Positions 48,301 through 59,680 of a stretch of DNA of 64,000 bases are shown here, piece after piece. Numbering within the stretch: the first letter of the stretch is position 1; the number at the start of each line of letters is the position of its first letter. This DNA comes from Nymphaea colorata. Taxonomy: Eukaryota > Streptophyta > Magnoliopsida > Nymphaeales > Nymphaeaceae. The position numbers were made by a program, and so were the translations under genes. The notes beneath the pieces were generated by a model that had not been told where the DNA came from, ran no database searches, and saw nothing but the letters and a program-made list of their open reading frames with translations. The stretch spans positions 21,633,002 through 21,697,001 of the forward strand of contig NC_045148.1 in NCBI RefSeq assembly GCF_008831285.2, in the 5' to 3' direction.

Positions 48301-49560
48301 TCCCAAAATTTGTTTAAGGCAGGTTGTGTTCATTCTCCACACATTTCATATTCACCCAAACATTATCTTCAACCTCTATGTGGTGTGGTATTTGGTAAGG
48401 AAGTTAAAACTTTATAAAGCGAAGGAAATAAAATCTTATTAAAGGAAAGTATTTCATAAACTTTTATCAAGACACTTAGAGAGAGTGAGACAAAGATTTT
48501 TAAGAGAGAGAAAATATAGATATAGAAAAACTAGTAAAAGACCAAGAGACTTTAAGAGAAAATTAAGAGAGAGAGAAATAAAAATTGATAAGTGAGTGGA
48601 AAGAAATAAAGCTAGAAACTAGTAGAAAAGAAAGAACATTTAATTGAAAAACTAGTAGAAGAGCAAGAGATTTTAAGATAAAAATGAGGGGGAGACAGAG
48701 AGAGAAGGAGATAAATATTTTTTAGAGAAAAAAAACTAATAGAAGAACAAGGGAATTTAAGAGAGAAATGAGTGCTAGAGGGAGAGAGAGATAACATATT
48801 TCGAAGAGAAAGAAAATAAATAAAGAGAGAAAAACTAGTAGAATAGCAAAAGCATTTAAGAAAAAATGAGAGAGAGAGAAATGTAAAGATTTTTAAGGGA
48901 GAGAAAACCAGAGTTCTAACAAAATGAGAAAGAGCAAAGAAAAGAAGGAAGAAAAAAAGATCTAACAACAAGATTTTTTATGCCCTTTTTTTTATATAGA
49001 AACTAAAATTTAGGAGATAATTTTGAAAATTTTGAACTTCAATATTTTTATGTGAGCGAGAGAGGAACTTGTGCTTCAATCCCGTTAGCAAGACACTCTT
49101 TTAAAGGTGGATCACTCCTTTAAGACTACAAATAGGACGACCGATAGATATTTTATCAAGGGAATGAGGATGTCAAAACTAATCGTAGCTTTCTTGATTT
49201 GGACAATCTCCAACCTCAAAAAACAATATAAAAGAAAAAAAAATCCCACCACAAGCTGTCATCCTCATCGTTCGTCCATCTATCAATAGAAAAATCAACT
49301 GGCCATACATGCACGTTATCTATTTGTAGAGATATAACAAAGGCATACATTAAATGGAAGGTAAAAAATAAAATTAAAAATTAAAACAAAAAACATATCA
49401 TGCGTATTTGAGTTGATCAAATAAACAAGACTTGGCTTCACTTGCTCATGGTTGTTGGCTCTAAACAAGAAACTTCAGGAGCTCTCTTACATGGCCATGG
49501 GGAGATGATGAAGGGAAGAGAAAAAAAAAAAATGGGACTACGTGCCTCAGAATGGTATGT
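48300..49560 (-). mobile_element. Decayed long-LTR element behind exon F
   Basis: Same family and orientation as 27400-30295: it starts TCCCAAAATTTGTTTA, has the purine tract (48470-48960), a TCCAACCTCAAAAAACAA segment and CATGGCCATGGGGAGATG. The homology stops near 49560, before the promoter-like part, so it is truncated. Confidence 0.5.
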
Positions 49561-49879
49561 GCTGGGGTGGAAGATTCCCCAACCGGATAAAAAAAAAAAA
49601 AACTTGCTTGGCTGAGCTAGGCTAGGCTGGCCCGACTCTGAGTCAGGTATTGAAGGCCTGATTCTGTTCAACATACACATTTAAACCCCACCTCTCCATT
49701 TTGGTTTCTTTTTCTTTCTCTCTCTCAAATCTTTTTCGCCATAGCGCAGACATTTGGCTTCCTTATTACTTAGGTTTTTTTTCTAAAATTCCGTATTATT
49801 TTGCCATAACCCCACCTCTCCACTTCAACGCATGTCCAATTGAACCATTCCCGAAAAAAAACAAAACAAAACAGGTATG

Positions 49880-49962
49880 GGAAATAAATTAATCTCTGAT
49901 TAAGAAATAGATAGTCTTCGGATCTAAGAAATAACATCTGACTGGTTTCGGATTCAGATTCT

Positions 49963-50014
<52 letters not shown>

Positions 50015-50660
50015 AATCAGATCTGATATGGATTCAGACCAGATTTAGTTTTAAGTAATTACTCATATCCAATGCACTTACCTTTTGAAAATCTTCTAGA
50101 TATCGTTCAAATTCGGATTGTGAAACCAGATCTTGAATTCAGTTTCAGAGATGATATCTCTTCATTCTATTAAAATCTGAATTTGAATACCAGTATGTAG
50201 GGCTGCACAGCGAGTCGAGCCAACTCAGGCTTGAGTCGAACTCGCTCAAGTAAACTCGGCTCGAGCTCCACTCGTTTTTTATACGAGTCCAGCTCGAGCT
50301 TAAGTATAAAGTCAAGTATGTTAACAAGTCGAGTTCGAGTTAGTCAAACTCGACTTGATTAAACTTGGATGCAGCGAAAGAGGAAGGCACCTTGAGGGCA
50401 AACTTGTCAAAGCAGCAGCGGTCTCACAGCAAACCGAGAATAAACGAGTTTAGACGAGACGCTCGAGTCTAGCTCGAGCTCAAAGGCAGTCACTTGAGTT
50501 GAACTCGAGCTGAAATTGTGAAGCTCGTGTCGAGCTCAAGCTGACTAAACATGAGTCGAGCCGAGCTCGAGCTCGATTCGGCTCGTGTGCAGCCCTACCA
50601 GTATGTGAATACCTAAAAAAACGGATATAGTGAAGAGTATACCCAATTTAAATCCAATCT
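49880..50660. repeat. GGATTCAGATTC repeat, interrupted by a hAT MITE
   Basis: Outer parts 49880-50189 and 50606-50660 match the dispersed repeat at 11880-12290. The insertion at 50198-50597 splits it. Contains a (TA)n run at about 49966-50011 inside a TTCTTATATA...TATAAGAA palindrome. Confidence 0.7.
50198..50597. mobile_element. 400-bp hAT-type MITE with exact termini and 8-bp target duplication
   Basis: The ends are the perfect inverted repeats TAGGGCTGCACA and TGTGCAGCCCTA. It is flanked by CCAGTATG at 50190-50197 and 50598-50605. An 8-base duplication with TAGGG-type ends is the hAT pattern (family knowledge). The interior is packed with GAGTCGAG and GCTCGAGCTCGAG words. No coding capacity. 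It is the reference copy for the degenerate elements at 33285, 45010, 57860 and 58580. Confidence 0.85.
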
Positions 50661-51059
50661 ATTAACATCCCCACTTGCAAAGAACGTTGCTTTAGACAGA
50701 AAAAGAAAGAAAGGCACTGGGGGCAGAAGCACATCCCATTCCAATCTCAGGCGTCATTGATGGCCATCCCCATTTCTTGGGCATGGTTGAATATCTCAAG
50801 TAATCTTCTCCTGCTTTTGAATCTGCTAAATATTACTTCTATCGCAAAACCAAAAGGCCACTATGCAACCATTTCTCAATGTCCACATGCTCCAGGCCGC
50901 CGGCAAAAGTAGAAGTTACTCGGCTATCTGCTCATTAAGAACATCGTCAACAGTCATCACCGATACTCTTGGAGGAGTTGGGAGGACTCAAGAGAACGAC
51001 TAACCTTGTTTTTCTTGAAAATAAATGGACCTAAATACAAAGAATAAAAATGAAAAATA

Positions 51060-51300
51060 TTAGAAAAGTGAGAAAATCTGCAAGGATGGATGCCAATGGA
51101 TCCGATTTGATATATAATGTACTCTTGACCATACCTTCTTTTCCATTGGGTTCGAGTTCCGATTCCAATGAAAAAAAGTCATACCCAAATTTGAATCTGA
51201 AATCAGACTCTACAATATGAATCTGATCAGAATCTGATTTTTTTGCTCGTCCAAAACTGAATCCAAAATCAGATTTCACAATTTGAATCTGATTTTGGGA
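51060..51300. repeat. GGATTCAGATTC-family copy
   Basis: Words such as AATCTGATCAGAATCTGATT and CAATTTGAATCTGATTTTGG match the family. Partial and diverged. Confidence 0.5.
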
Positions 51301-51367
51301 CCATTCATCCATGAAAGCTATAATAGACTTCAAAATTAAAGAGAAGTCTTCCAATTGGGCTCTGATC

Positions 51368-51521
51368 CAGTGGTGGAGTAATGTTGTAGCTGGTGTGGGC
51401 ACACCGGCCCATCAAATTTACTTTATTTGCTTATGAGTTCCCCTTAAAGATTGAAATTTAAACTTAGAGTGTTCTTTAAAGGTTGAAGTTTAAAGTCAAA
51501 AAATTTCTGACTCCACCACTG
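51368..51521. mobile_element. 154-bp hAT-type MITE with 8-bp target duplication
   Basis: The ends CAGTGGTGGAGT and ACTCCACCACTG are perfect inverted repeats. It is flanked by CTCTGATC (51360-51367) and CTCTGATT (51522-51529), 7 of 8 bases matching. The CAGxGGxGG-type end and 8-base duplication indicate hAT. Confidence 0.8.
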
Positions 51522-51963
51522 CTCTGATTCAGCACCTTGATATGGAGTGCTAACTTGTGTTTTTTTTTTTTTACTTCTATGTTTTGGGTGATGTTGTTTC
51601 GACTACAGGTCCTGCTAAATGAAGGAAATTAGACAGTCATGCTGTCTTAACTGCATGGGTTGATATTCCATCTTTTTGTGAAAACAGAAGCCTCCCCATT
51701 CATTTTTGTGCTTGAGGGTAATTCTCTGAAGAAATGGATCTGCTGGAGGGTAGGCCTCCGACCTGTTATTAAAAGAAACCTCAAGGTAATGCTCTTGCTA
51801 TTTTTCACCTTGCATGTCGATACATCCCTTTTGTAGTACAAAGGGTTGATGCTATGGCAGGAGGTCACAATAGTCTTCATAAGGATGTGATCAATCCCCG
51901 AGGCTCTGTTTCAGGGTTGGCTTGGATTATGATTCATTCCTTATTCTTTTGTATACTCTTTTC

Positions 51964-54357
51964 TGCTTCTTCCTCTAATCTGATTGAAGGTACCATCCCA
52001 TTGCCCTTATCCAACTTGACCAAGTTAATTTCCTTAGATTTGAGATTCAACAAAATAAATGGGCTCATTCCACCAAATATAGGATCAATGAACAGGTTAG
52101 AGGAGTTAGGTCTTTCTGGCAATGCATTAGAAGGTTTAATTCCAGACTCACTTTACCAGTTGGTTCGCATGTCTAATCTCTATTTGGAGATGAATGAACT
52201 CAGTGGGCCAATCTCGACCTCTATAAACAATCCCACGAATCTGCGAGAGTTCTATTTAAATTCAAACAATTTCTCATCAGGAATCTCTCCCGCCCTTTGT
52301 GAGTTGAAGAATTTGATATGGCTTTACTTGCAAGACAACATTTTCACTGGTGAGCTGCCTTTAGATGTGGGAAATTTGGTTGTGGTGGACAAAATGGATT
52401 TCTTTGTGAATCAATTGAGCAGAGAGCTGCCTGTGTCCTTATCAAGGCTCCAAATGCTAGAATATTTGAATCTCTCCAAAAACTCATTTGATGGTAACAT
52501 TGCTGAACAACTTGATCACATACTAAATCTTGACAGTATTTACCTTTCCCATAACAAGCTTTCCGGTGAGATACCAAAATCATTGGAGAAACTTCAAGAC
52601 ATCCATGTCTTGGACTTGTCCTTCAATCTATTGAAAGGAGAGATTCCAAGTGGTGGAAAGTTTTCAAACCTTTCTGCTGAATCATTCCTAGGGTACTATG
52701 CACCATGTGGAGCTCCCAAATTACATGTGCCAGTATGTTCAGATGGAGCAAAGATGCACAATAAATGTCAACATGCTCAGAGTTTATATTTTTTTAGCGA
52801 GTGGGGTTTCGCACTTGTAAAAATTGTTTGGATTCTCATTGTTGTTGCAAAATATAGAAAGAGGGGGTTGGTGAAACATGATCAGGAGGTTGAAAGATTT
52901 CATGGAATTACCATCCCAGTGATCACATACTGAATGTTATCTCAAGCGACAAACACCTTCAGTGTTGCAAATTTTTTAGGGAGTGGAAGCTTTGGTTAAG
53001 TGTATAAAGGAACTTTACTGGATGGAACAACGGTGGCTGTTAAGGTCATAAACTTGTTATCTGATGGTGCATCAAAAGGTTTCGACATTAAATGCAATGT
53101 GATGTGCCAAATTAGACACTGAATCAATGATTGGATATCATGATTGAATCTCTTCCAAAGATTGGATATCATGATTGATGTTGCTTGTGCTCTAGAATAT
53201 CTTCACCATGGTTGCTGGGAGACTATAGTTCATTGTGATCTAAAGTCAAGTAATGTGCTTCTAGATGAGAACATGACAGCACATGTTGGTGACTTTGGCA
53301 TTGCGAAGATGCTAGTTGGTCACAAATCTTCAACTCTTACAAGCACCCTTGGAACCACCAGATACATTGTGCCAGGTACCAACTCTTAGTCCTGTCACAA
53401 ATTCTTTGCTTTTCACAGTTATAGGAAAGTGTTATTGCTTGAACTGTTTCTTAGACAACTTTGTCCAGCTTACCATGGAGAGGAAATTTTATCACCATCC
53501 ATAATATCCAAATATCATGCTTTAATTTTGGCTTTCCTACCTGTTGAGAACTAACTAGGAATTTATTATGAAAAGAGAAATACCAGATTAATAAGTGAAA
53601 GAGGATGATCACTAGCAATTTTGCATTTAAATACAAGTCTGAGTCCAACTAAGATAGTGATTGAACCAAATTATTAACAGAGATGTGCATGCACACAAAC
53701 ACAACACAAATGCTTGCAAGTTTCCCTTTTAAATATGTTTCTTTCTTTAGTAAATTTTCACTTCCTCCTTATAAATGCATGGAAACAAAAAATAGAGTTT
53801 CATGTACACCATAAATCAAAACAAAATAATTAGTCCTAATTTTTTGCACTGCTTTCTTTATTTTTGAAGCCATCTCATTAACGACAATGTTCATTGTCTA
53901 CTAATATTGCCAGGATCATGTCTGACCTTGTTGAGTGGATGAATTTGAATTCGGGGCCCCTGGAAAGGTGTCGACCTAAGCAGATGTCTACAGCTATGGG
54001 ATTCTGCTGCTTGAGGTGTTTACCACAAGAAATCCTACCGATGAACGTTTTGATGGGGACTTTACTTTGAGGCAGTGGGTGGCTGAAGCATTTCCACTTG
54101 CAATTTCAGATGTCATAGATGGTCATCTTCTGAAGCAAAATAACCATGAAATGGTTTCAGATCATGTCGCAGAAGGCCGTCTTCTGGAGCAAAATGACTG
54201 AGAAACTCTTTGAAATGAAATGCTTGTCATGATCATGGAGACAGGGTTGTCCTGTTCAACGAAATCACCAACTGAGAGAATGGACAAGAAGGAGGTGGTC
54301 GCCAGGCTTAAAACGATACGACAGAAGGCTTCCCATGTGGAAGAATGGCAAAAATAA
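51964..54357 (+). pseudogene. LRR-XII receptor-like kinase copy E (5'-truncated, chimeric start, broken kinase)
   Basis: An open frame from 51854 to 52933 (359 residues) has LRRs from NLIEGTIPLPLSNL (51975) through ten or so repeats, a C-cap (YYAPCGAPK) and a membrane segment (near 52800-52850), and ends at a stop after VITY (52931-52933). The first 37 residues (MAGGHNSLHKDVINPRG...) do not match other copies, so the front is foreign sequence. After the stop come GSGSFG*VYKG, TVAVKVIN with the lysine kept, then loss of about 40 residues with a local GATTGGATATCATGATTGA duplication at 53133-53178, the non-RD loop VHCDLKSSN, DFGIAK and GTTRYIVPG (53374). Exon 2 (about 53949-54357) has frameshifts, an in-frame stop (QND*ETL*) and no AG at the conserved acceptor. 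The 359-residue part could be expressed as a membrane LRR protein, but this is speculation. Confidence 0.85.
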
Positions 54358-54399
54358 ACCAATCCTTTACATTTATTTGGAAAACAGGGGATCTGCTTT

Positions 54400-54948
54400 T
54401 GCTTCTGACTTTTTATTGCGTTTCCCAACACCCTGCTAGAAACACTTTCTTTCAACAAAATGCAAGTAAAACAGTAAATGGTCTTCCACTAGCTGCTATG
54501 AAAACAAATCAGTTGGGTCTTTATCTCCTATCCTAATTTAAAATAAGTTCAGATCCGACATTCATATGTACACGTATCAATTAACATTTTAGTGGATCCC
54601 ACTGGAACATTGGACTCCCATTCTCATTCACTTATGAAAGCGCATTACCAATCTAAACCTGTTTGCTCCAAATTTCTGCACCAAAAAATGGATCCAAAAT
54701 CAGGTTATGTGGTAGTTGAACTTAGTAAATCCATTTACATACCTAATCAAAGTGCATTTGCAGAACCAAATTAATGATACTTCATGACGTTGGTCAGGTC
54801 AACAAAGACATTTGGATCCAAGTCCAAACAGATCGAGTCCGAGACCCAGAATGAAGAATTCTTAGTACCACTAGAAAGCATCTGACAACTCAGAAAAGTA
54901 CGCCCAACTTTTGTTATTAGAAAAACTACGCAGTTGTTCCATGGTAAA

Positions 54949-54984
<36 letters not shown>

Positions 54985-55430
54985 GTACCCTTTCAATGAA
55001 CATTTATGCTCGCCTATGTTTTCTCGCCTAATAATTCTATAATTAAGTTAAAGCAACATCAATTTTAATCTTTTATGATTTCATGCATTAATAACAGGGC
55101 ATACCTGGTGGGGACATAGTTAACCAAATATGTATGTTATTTGGTGTTGTCACAGTGGCTGATAATGGAAATTAATGAGCTAATTGATTTGTTTATAGGG
55201 AAAGTACTTTTAGTCTTTCCATCTTAATAATTATACGTAAGCCATTATTAACTAACAGAAGTTTACTCTTAATCAACAGTGCAAATATCTTGTATTTCTT
55301 CTCATCCCCATAAGTTTACATAAATTTTCAAATGTTCCCATCAACTTATTTGAAAAAATAAGTGTCTTGACGGTTTAAATTAACATAAAACCACAATGAT
55401 ATACACCTTGCTATCTCACTTTAAACTATA
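54400..55430. repeat. Duplicated downstream block T3 (first part)
   Basis: Matches T1 at 32100-33100 and T2 at 43720-44900 (CTTCCACTAGCTGCTATGAA, TCAGGTTATGTGGTAGTTGA, AATTATACGTAAGCC). It is interrupted at 55475-56350 by the LINE relic and resumes at 56360-56640 (GATCACCTGATCGGTGGTAT). No gene. Confidence 0.7.
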
Positions 55431-55474
55431 ATAAACACAGAAAAAATCATCTAACTACAAGAAGGTCCAAGGTA

Positions 55475-56350
55475 TTGCCAGAACGCTATGGGGAGAACCG
55501 ATGGAAGATGACATCCATACTCAATCGATGTCAAATATGGTGCTTGCAGAATCTGTGTGCACATAGCATTGGAAGAGGAAGAAATTGTTCTTCAAGAAAT
55601 CAACTGTATGAGTAATATTAAAATTTCCTCCCATTGCGAAGCGAATATATACTCATATGACAAGTCGGTGTAGAGTTAATCAGTTGGTGGTTTCTTCTCA
55701 AGAGGCTGTGGCAAAGAAAGATGGGTGGAAGGAAATCATGGTTATGATTATGTCCGGAGAGCTAAGAAGTGGCCCGTTGGGAATAAGAAAAAAAATGAGG
55801 AGTTAATAAAGGAGAAACCCAGATCAAAAGCAGAACCATAATTTGGGATAACAAGTTTCGGTTTCTCCGTGGGCAGATTGGAAGTCGAAAAGGAACATTA
55901 GACCCAGAAAGATTGGAATGAATTGATTTACAGGAGACCAGCAATTGCGGAGTAACTTGAAGTGCAACCAGCTGGTGGGTAACGAGAAGATAGAGCAGGA
56001 GATGGAGAATCAATTGATAACAAAAAGAATCAAAGGGGAGAACCATGAGTCCTCATCAGGTTTGATTGTTTCTCCTCCATTAAAAAATAAATTTCAGGAT
56101 TCTTGCTGTTTGGATGGAATGAAAACTGGCAAACAAATGACTGGTTTGGAGAGTGAGGTTATGGTGAATGAATCACCGCCAGGTTTGTCCAGGAGAGAAA
56201 ATGGAAGAACAACTGGTAAGAAAGGGAAGGCGATTGATGATGCTTGCACATGGGGGAACATGAGTCCAGAGTAATGTGTCCACTACACCAAATATATCCT
56301 ATGAAGGCACTTTATTACGGACACATCCAACACTATGTGTCCGGTTTGGC
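55475..56350 (+). mobile_element. LINE relic, second copy
   Basis: It begins within the DUF4283-type region (ARTLWGEPMEDDIHTQSMS), diverges for about 350 bases, then repeats the hydrophilic region (55945-56274: QLVGNEKIEQEMENQLITKR, GLESEVMVNESPPGLSRR). The 5' flank (ACAGAAAAAATCATCTAACT) equals that of the copy at 42420, so both derive from one insertion that was duplicated, with a 5' deletion here. Confidence 0.65.
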
Positions 56351-56579
56351 CCTTCATTACGAACAACCACAACGCCTTTCCAGTACAAACAATAACGACT
56401 CTCGGTCCACCCAATGGAAGCATTTATTGGAAGTGATTTCTCGCCCCAATCCAGCCGATTCTGACTGATTCCAGTAACGTCGATCACCTGATCGGTGGTA
56501 TTGTACATAGCTGAGTTCTAAATGTCCAATAAGCCCATGCACTAAATGCAGTGTACTCAATTAAGAAACAAAAAAAGGA

Positions 56580-56935
56580 TAGAGTAGAAAACCTGGCAAA
56601 AAGAGCACATGATATTGGAAATATGTTGTTACGATAAGGGCTGCTAAGAACATAATTGTTGATTAATCTTCCGTGCCAAGCAAGGCGGTGATGTAGAAAT
56701 AAGAAGTCCTACCAATTAGAAAAGGTCCCATTGGCACTGAGTGTGGAAATAACAAATGATATCACTTTCTTTTAAAGAGCAGTAGACTTGAGTCTTCCAA
56801 CAATTTAAATTAAACAAAAAATGAAGGCAAAATTTCTTGGAAGAAGAGAATCTACGAAAGAACGTTGCTAATTGTTCATGATCATAAGATTGCTTGGCAC
56901 CGATAGTAGTATGTAGAATCAATTTATATCAACAT
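56580..56935. repeat. Conserved non-coding block with CTGGCAAAAAGAGCA (copy 3 of 5)
   Basis: Recurs at 33940-34145, 45585-45795, 57425-57575 plus 59215-59400 (split), and 60985-61375. Markers in order: AACCTGGCAAAAAGAGCACA, GATATTGGAAATATGTTGTT, CCGTGCCAAGCAAGG, GTGTGGAAATAACAAA, GGAAGAAGAGAATCTAC. No long open frame is conserved among copies. Confidence 0.65.
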
Positions 56936-57115
56936 TTCCTATCCTATCTGAATTTGAATCTGATCAGATATTTATGTATATATGAATCTGATTGAATGTC
57001 CTTTTTTAAATCTGAATATGATCCAATTTCTTAATTAAATATTATTTTTTTCTCATCTGTTTTTTTTTGAACAGTTTGGGTGGATATCTAATTTAAATTG
57101 GAAGATACCCTTGAA
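56936..57115. repeat. GGATTCAGATTC-family copy
   Basis: TGAATTTGAATCTGATCAGA, CAATTTCTTAATTAAATATT and GGTGGATATCTAATTTAAAT match 61900-62190. Both are followed by TTAGTAAAAAAAAGTTACCC, so the two regions are part of a larger duplication. Confidence 0.6.
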
Positions 57116-57558
57116 AATTAGTAAAAAAAAAGTTACCCCTCACATGGTATGAATTTACAGGGAGCAAAATGCCTCGTTGGGAGTGCAGGGCAAAGCCAAT
57201 ACTGGGCAATTAATGTACACTTACCAGTTGGCAAATAAAAAAACAAATCAATTTGGCTTGTGTAAAAAATTTCTAATAACAAATGGCCTATGTGATTTAT
57301 ATGCAAATAAAAATAATTAAAATTTAATTTTTCGGAAAAAGGAATTGAGGAATATAAAAATTAATTAAGAATAGAAAACTCGTCCACTGTACCCAACTTT
57401 GATGGGGCCATTTCAAAAGAAAAATGGAGTCAAAATGTGGCAAAAAGATAACAAGATATTGAAATTGTATAAGTTGTTACGGTGAGGGCTGCTAAGAAAG
57501 AGACTTGTTGATGTAGTCTTCTGTGCCAAGTAAGGCGCTGTTGTAGAAATATGAAGAG

Positions 57559-57755
57559 CTACAAATAGAAAAAGTCCATTGATGTGATCTTAAAGTGAAT
57601 TGTCTTCACGTTCCACTTGACATTGACATTATTTAGGTTTGAGTCGCTAAGTCTTGCCCCATTGACCATGCAAATGTCCGGTGCATAGTTCTTCCAGGTG
57701 CCATCCGGCCAAACATCATTCATTGGGGTGCCAACTGTTGGCTTGTCGGCTGTCT
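57559..57755 (-). other. Coding-like fragment, family not recognised
   Basis: On the minus strand one frame is open from just inside the insertion to 57559 (TAG). It reads TADKPTVGTPMNDVWPDG, then TWKNYAPDICMVNGARL, then VNVKWNVKTIHFKITSMDF, about 64 codons. The residue mix (Trp, Cys, Pro, Asp spread evenly) is unlike the AT-rich noise frames nearby, and GC content is higher. It has no start signal of its own and stops at both borders, so it looks like a captured exon. I do not recognise the protein. Confidence 0.35.
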
Positions 57756-59190
57756 ATATGGCTGTGTGGGAGTGGGTTAAGTGGGGTCAAGCTCAATCCT
57801 TTTCTTGACTTCCAAGTCAAGTTTCACTGTAGTCTCCATGACTCATGAGTCGTCATTTACCACTCAAGTTTATGGCTGCACAAGTCAAGCCAGCTTAAAA
57901 ACCACTCATAAACTTGAGCTTGAGTTCAAGTATATACTAGAAATGTTAAAGCAGTTGAGTTTGAGTTGTAAGAACTCTAGTTAGCTCAACTATAAACGAA
58001 CGAGTTAAAAAAAAAAAGGAAACATGCTTCACATAAACGAGTTAAATGAGTTGAGTTTGAGCTCAATGTTGTATTGTCGAGTCCGGCTCAAGCTTGTTTT
58101 ATTGAGCTTAACTTGAGTTTTCTGAGTCCACTCAAGCTTGAGCTGGCTCAACTCGAGCTCATCTCCTCATGTGCAACCCTATTCAAGACCCTGGTCAATT
58201 TAAAAACCATTCACCAGCGTACATAGTGGTGAAGCTAAGATTTTTTTTGGTTCAAAATTTACTTTAATATTTTAAAAAATGTTTCATAAATTTCTCATCA
58301 TTATTGTTTATCAAATCATCAAATCATTTTTTTACATAATAACATTTATTTTTTGAAACTCTGGCTGATCCATTTCTGCCTATTTACTGTTTTTCTTATT
58401 TAAAAAAATTAAATCAGAAAATTTTTAAAAAATTAAAAAATATAATTTTTTTAACCTAGGGTAATCTCAGTGTAATATGGCTGTGTGGGAGTGGGTTAAG
58501 TGGGGTCAAGCTCAATCCTTTTCTTGACTTTCAAGTCAAGTTTCACTGTAGTCTCCATGACTCATGAGTCGTCATTTACCACTCAAGTTTATGGCTGCAC
58601 GAGTCAAGCCAGCTTAAAAACCACTCATAAACTTGAGCTCGAGTTCAAGTGTATACTAGAAATGTTAAAGCAGTTGAGTTTGAGTTGTAAGAACTCTAGT
58701 TAGTTCAACTATAAACGAACGAGTAAAAAAAAAGGAAACATGCTTCACATAAACGAGTTAAATGAGTTGAGCTTGAGCTCAATGTTGTATTGTCGAGTCT
58801 AGCTCAAGCTTGTTTTATTGAGCTTAACTTGAGTTTTCTGAGTCCACTCGAGCTTGAGCTGGCTCAACTCGAGCTCATCTCCTCATGTGCAACCCTATTC
58901 AAAACCCTGGTCAATTTAAAAACCATTCACCAGCGTACATAGTGGTGAAGCTAAGATTTTTTATGTTCAAAATTTACTTTAATATTTTAAAAAATGTTTC
59001 ATAAATTTCTCATCATTATTGTTTATCAGATCATCAAATCATTTTTTTAGATAATAACATTTATTTTTTGAAACTCTGGCTGATCCATTTCTGCCTTTTT
59101 TTTTCTTATTTAAAAAAATTAAATCAGAAAAATTTTTAAAAAATTAAAAAATATAATTTTTTTAACCTAGGGTAATCTCAGTGTAATATT
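57583..59190. mobile_element. 1.6-kb composite insertion splitting a conserved block
   Basis: The conserved block present intact at 56580-56935 and 60985-61375 is cut here: its left part ends at 57582 and its right part resumes near 59191. Both borders carry ATTGA (57578-57582 and 59191-59195), a possible 5-base target duplication. The inside holds the coding-like fragment, then two tandem copies of a 719-base unit. No inverted termini are visible, and the element class is unknown. Confidence 0.5.
57756..59188. repeat. Tandem duplication of a 719-bp unit
   Basis: Units 57756-58474 and 58475-59188 are nearly identical, starting ATATGGCTGTGTGGGAGTGG and ending GGTAATCTCAGTGTAAT. Differences are a few substitutions and short indels. 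Each contains a degenerate GCTCGAG-type element (GGCTGCACAAGTCAAGCC ... CATGTGCAACCCTA). The 67-residue open frames in both units are repeat-derived. Confidence 0.9.
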
Positions 59191-59454
59191 ATTGACAACC
59201 TTTGCGATTGAATGAGGGGGCAGTAGACTTGACTCTTCGAACAAATTGGAAGGGAATCTGTAAAAGGACTTTAATTGATAGTTGTTCATGGTGATAACAC
59301 TGCCAAGCACCCTGGTTAAATGCTAGTAGTATGTAGAATCGATGTACATCAACCATTTCCTATCCTGTTTAGAACCAATAGTTGTTCAAGGCAGCTACCC
59401 ATCATAGTCTGATTGGGACATTGTAAAGATCAGCCAGAGTGGATGATTCTTTTG

Positions 59455-59680
59455 TATATTTATCTTATTTTTTTCTAAAAAATTTACCATATTTTTCTTT
59501 TTTTTCACACCCACTGTATTATATGATGGAAAAACCTTTCCATTTAAAAAGCGGAAACTGTATCTGCAAATTTGATTTGTGATTGAATAGGGTTGGGAAA
59601 TGAGACTTAAGGGCTAAGAAGAAAATTTCTCATTGATGTGACAACAGTTAGTGCTGGAGTGTTTGTTTACACCGGATGTT
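59455..59680 (+). promoter_or_regulatory. Orphan copy of the receptor-kinase promoter
   Basis: It matches the copy G flank (62255-62430): CCATTTAAAAAG, TTTGATTTGTGATTGAATA, AAGGGCTAAGAAGAAAATTT, CTCATTGATG. Homology ends near 59660 and no LRR gene follows, so a receptor copy was deleted here or only the promoter was duplicated. Confidence 0.6.

Noticed and set aside
57781-58703. Paired 67-residue open frames as a duplicated small gene
   Set aside because: Both lie in the tandem 719-bp unit over GCTCGAG-type MITE sequence; similarity is explained by the DNA duplication.
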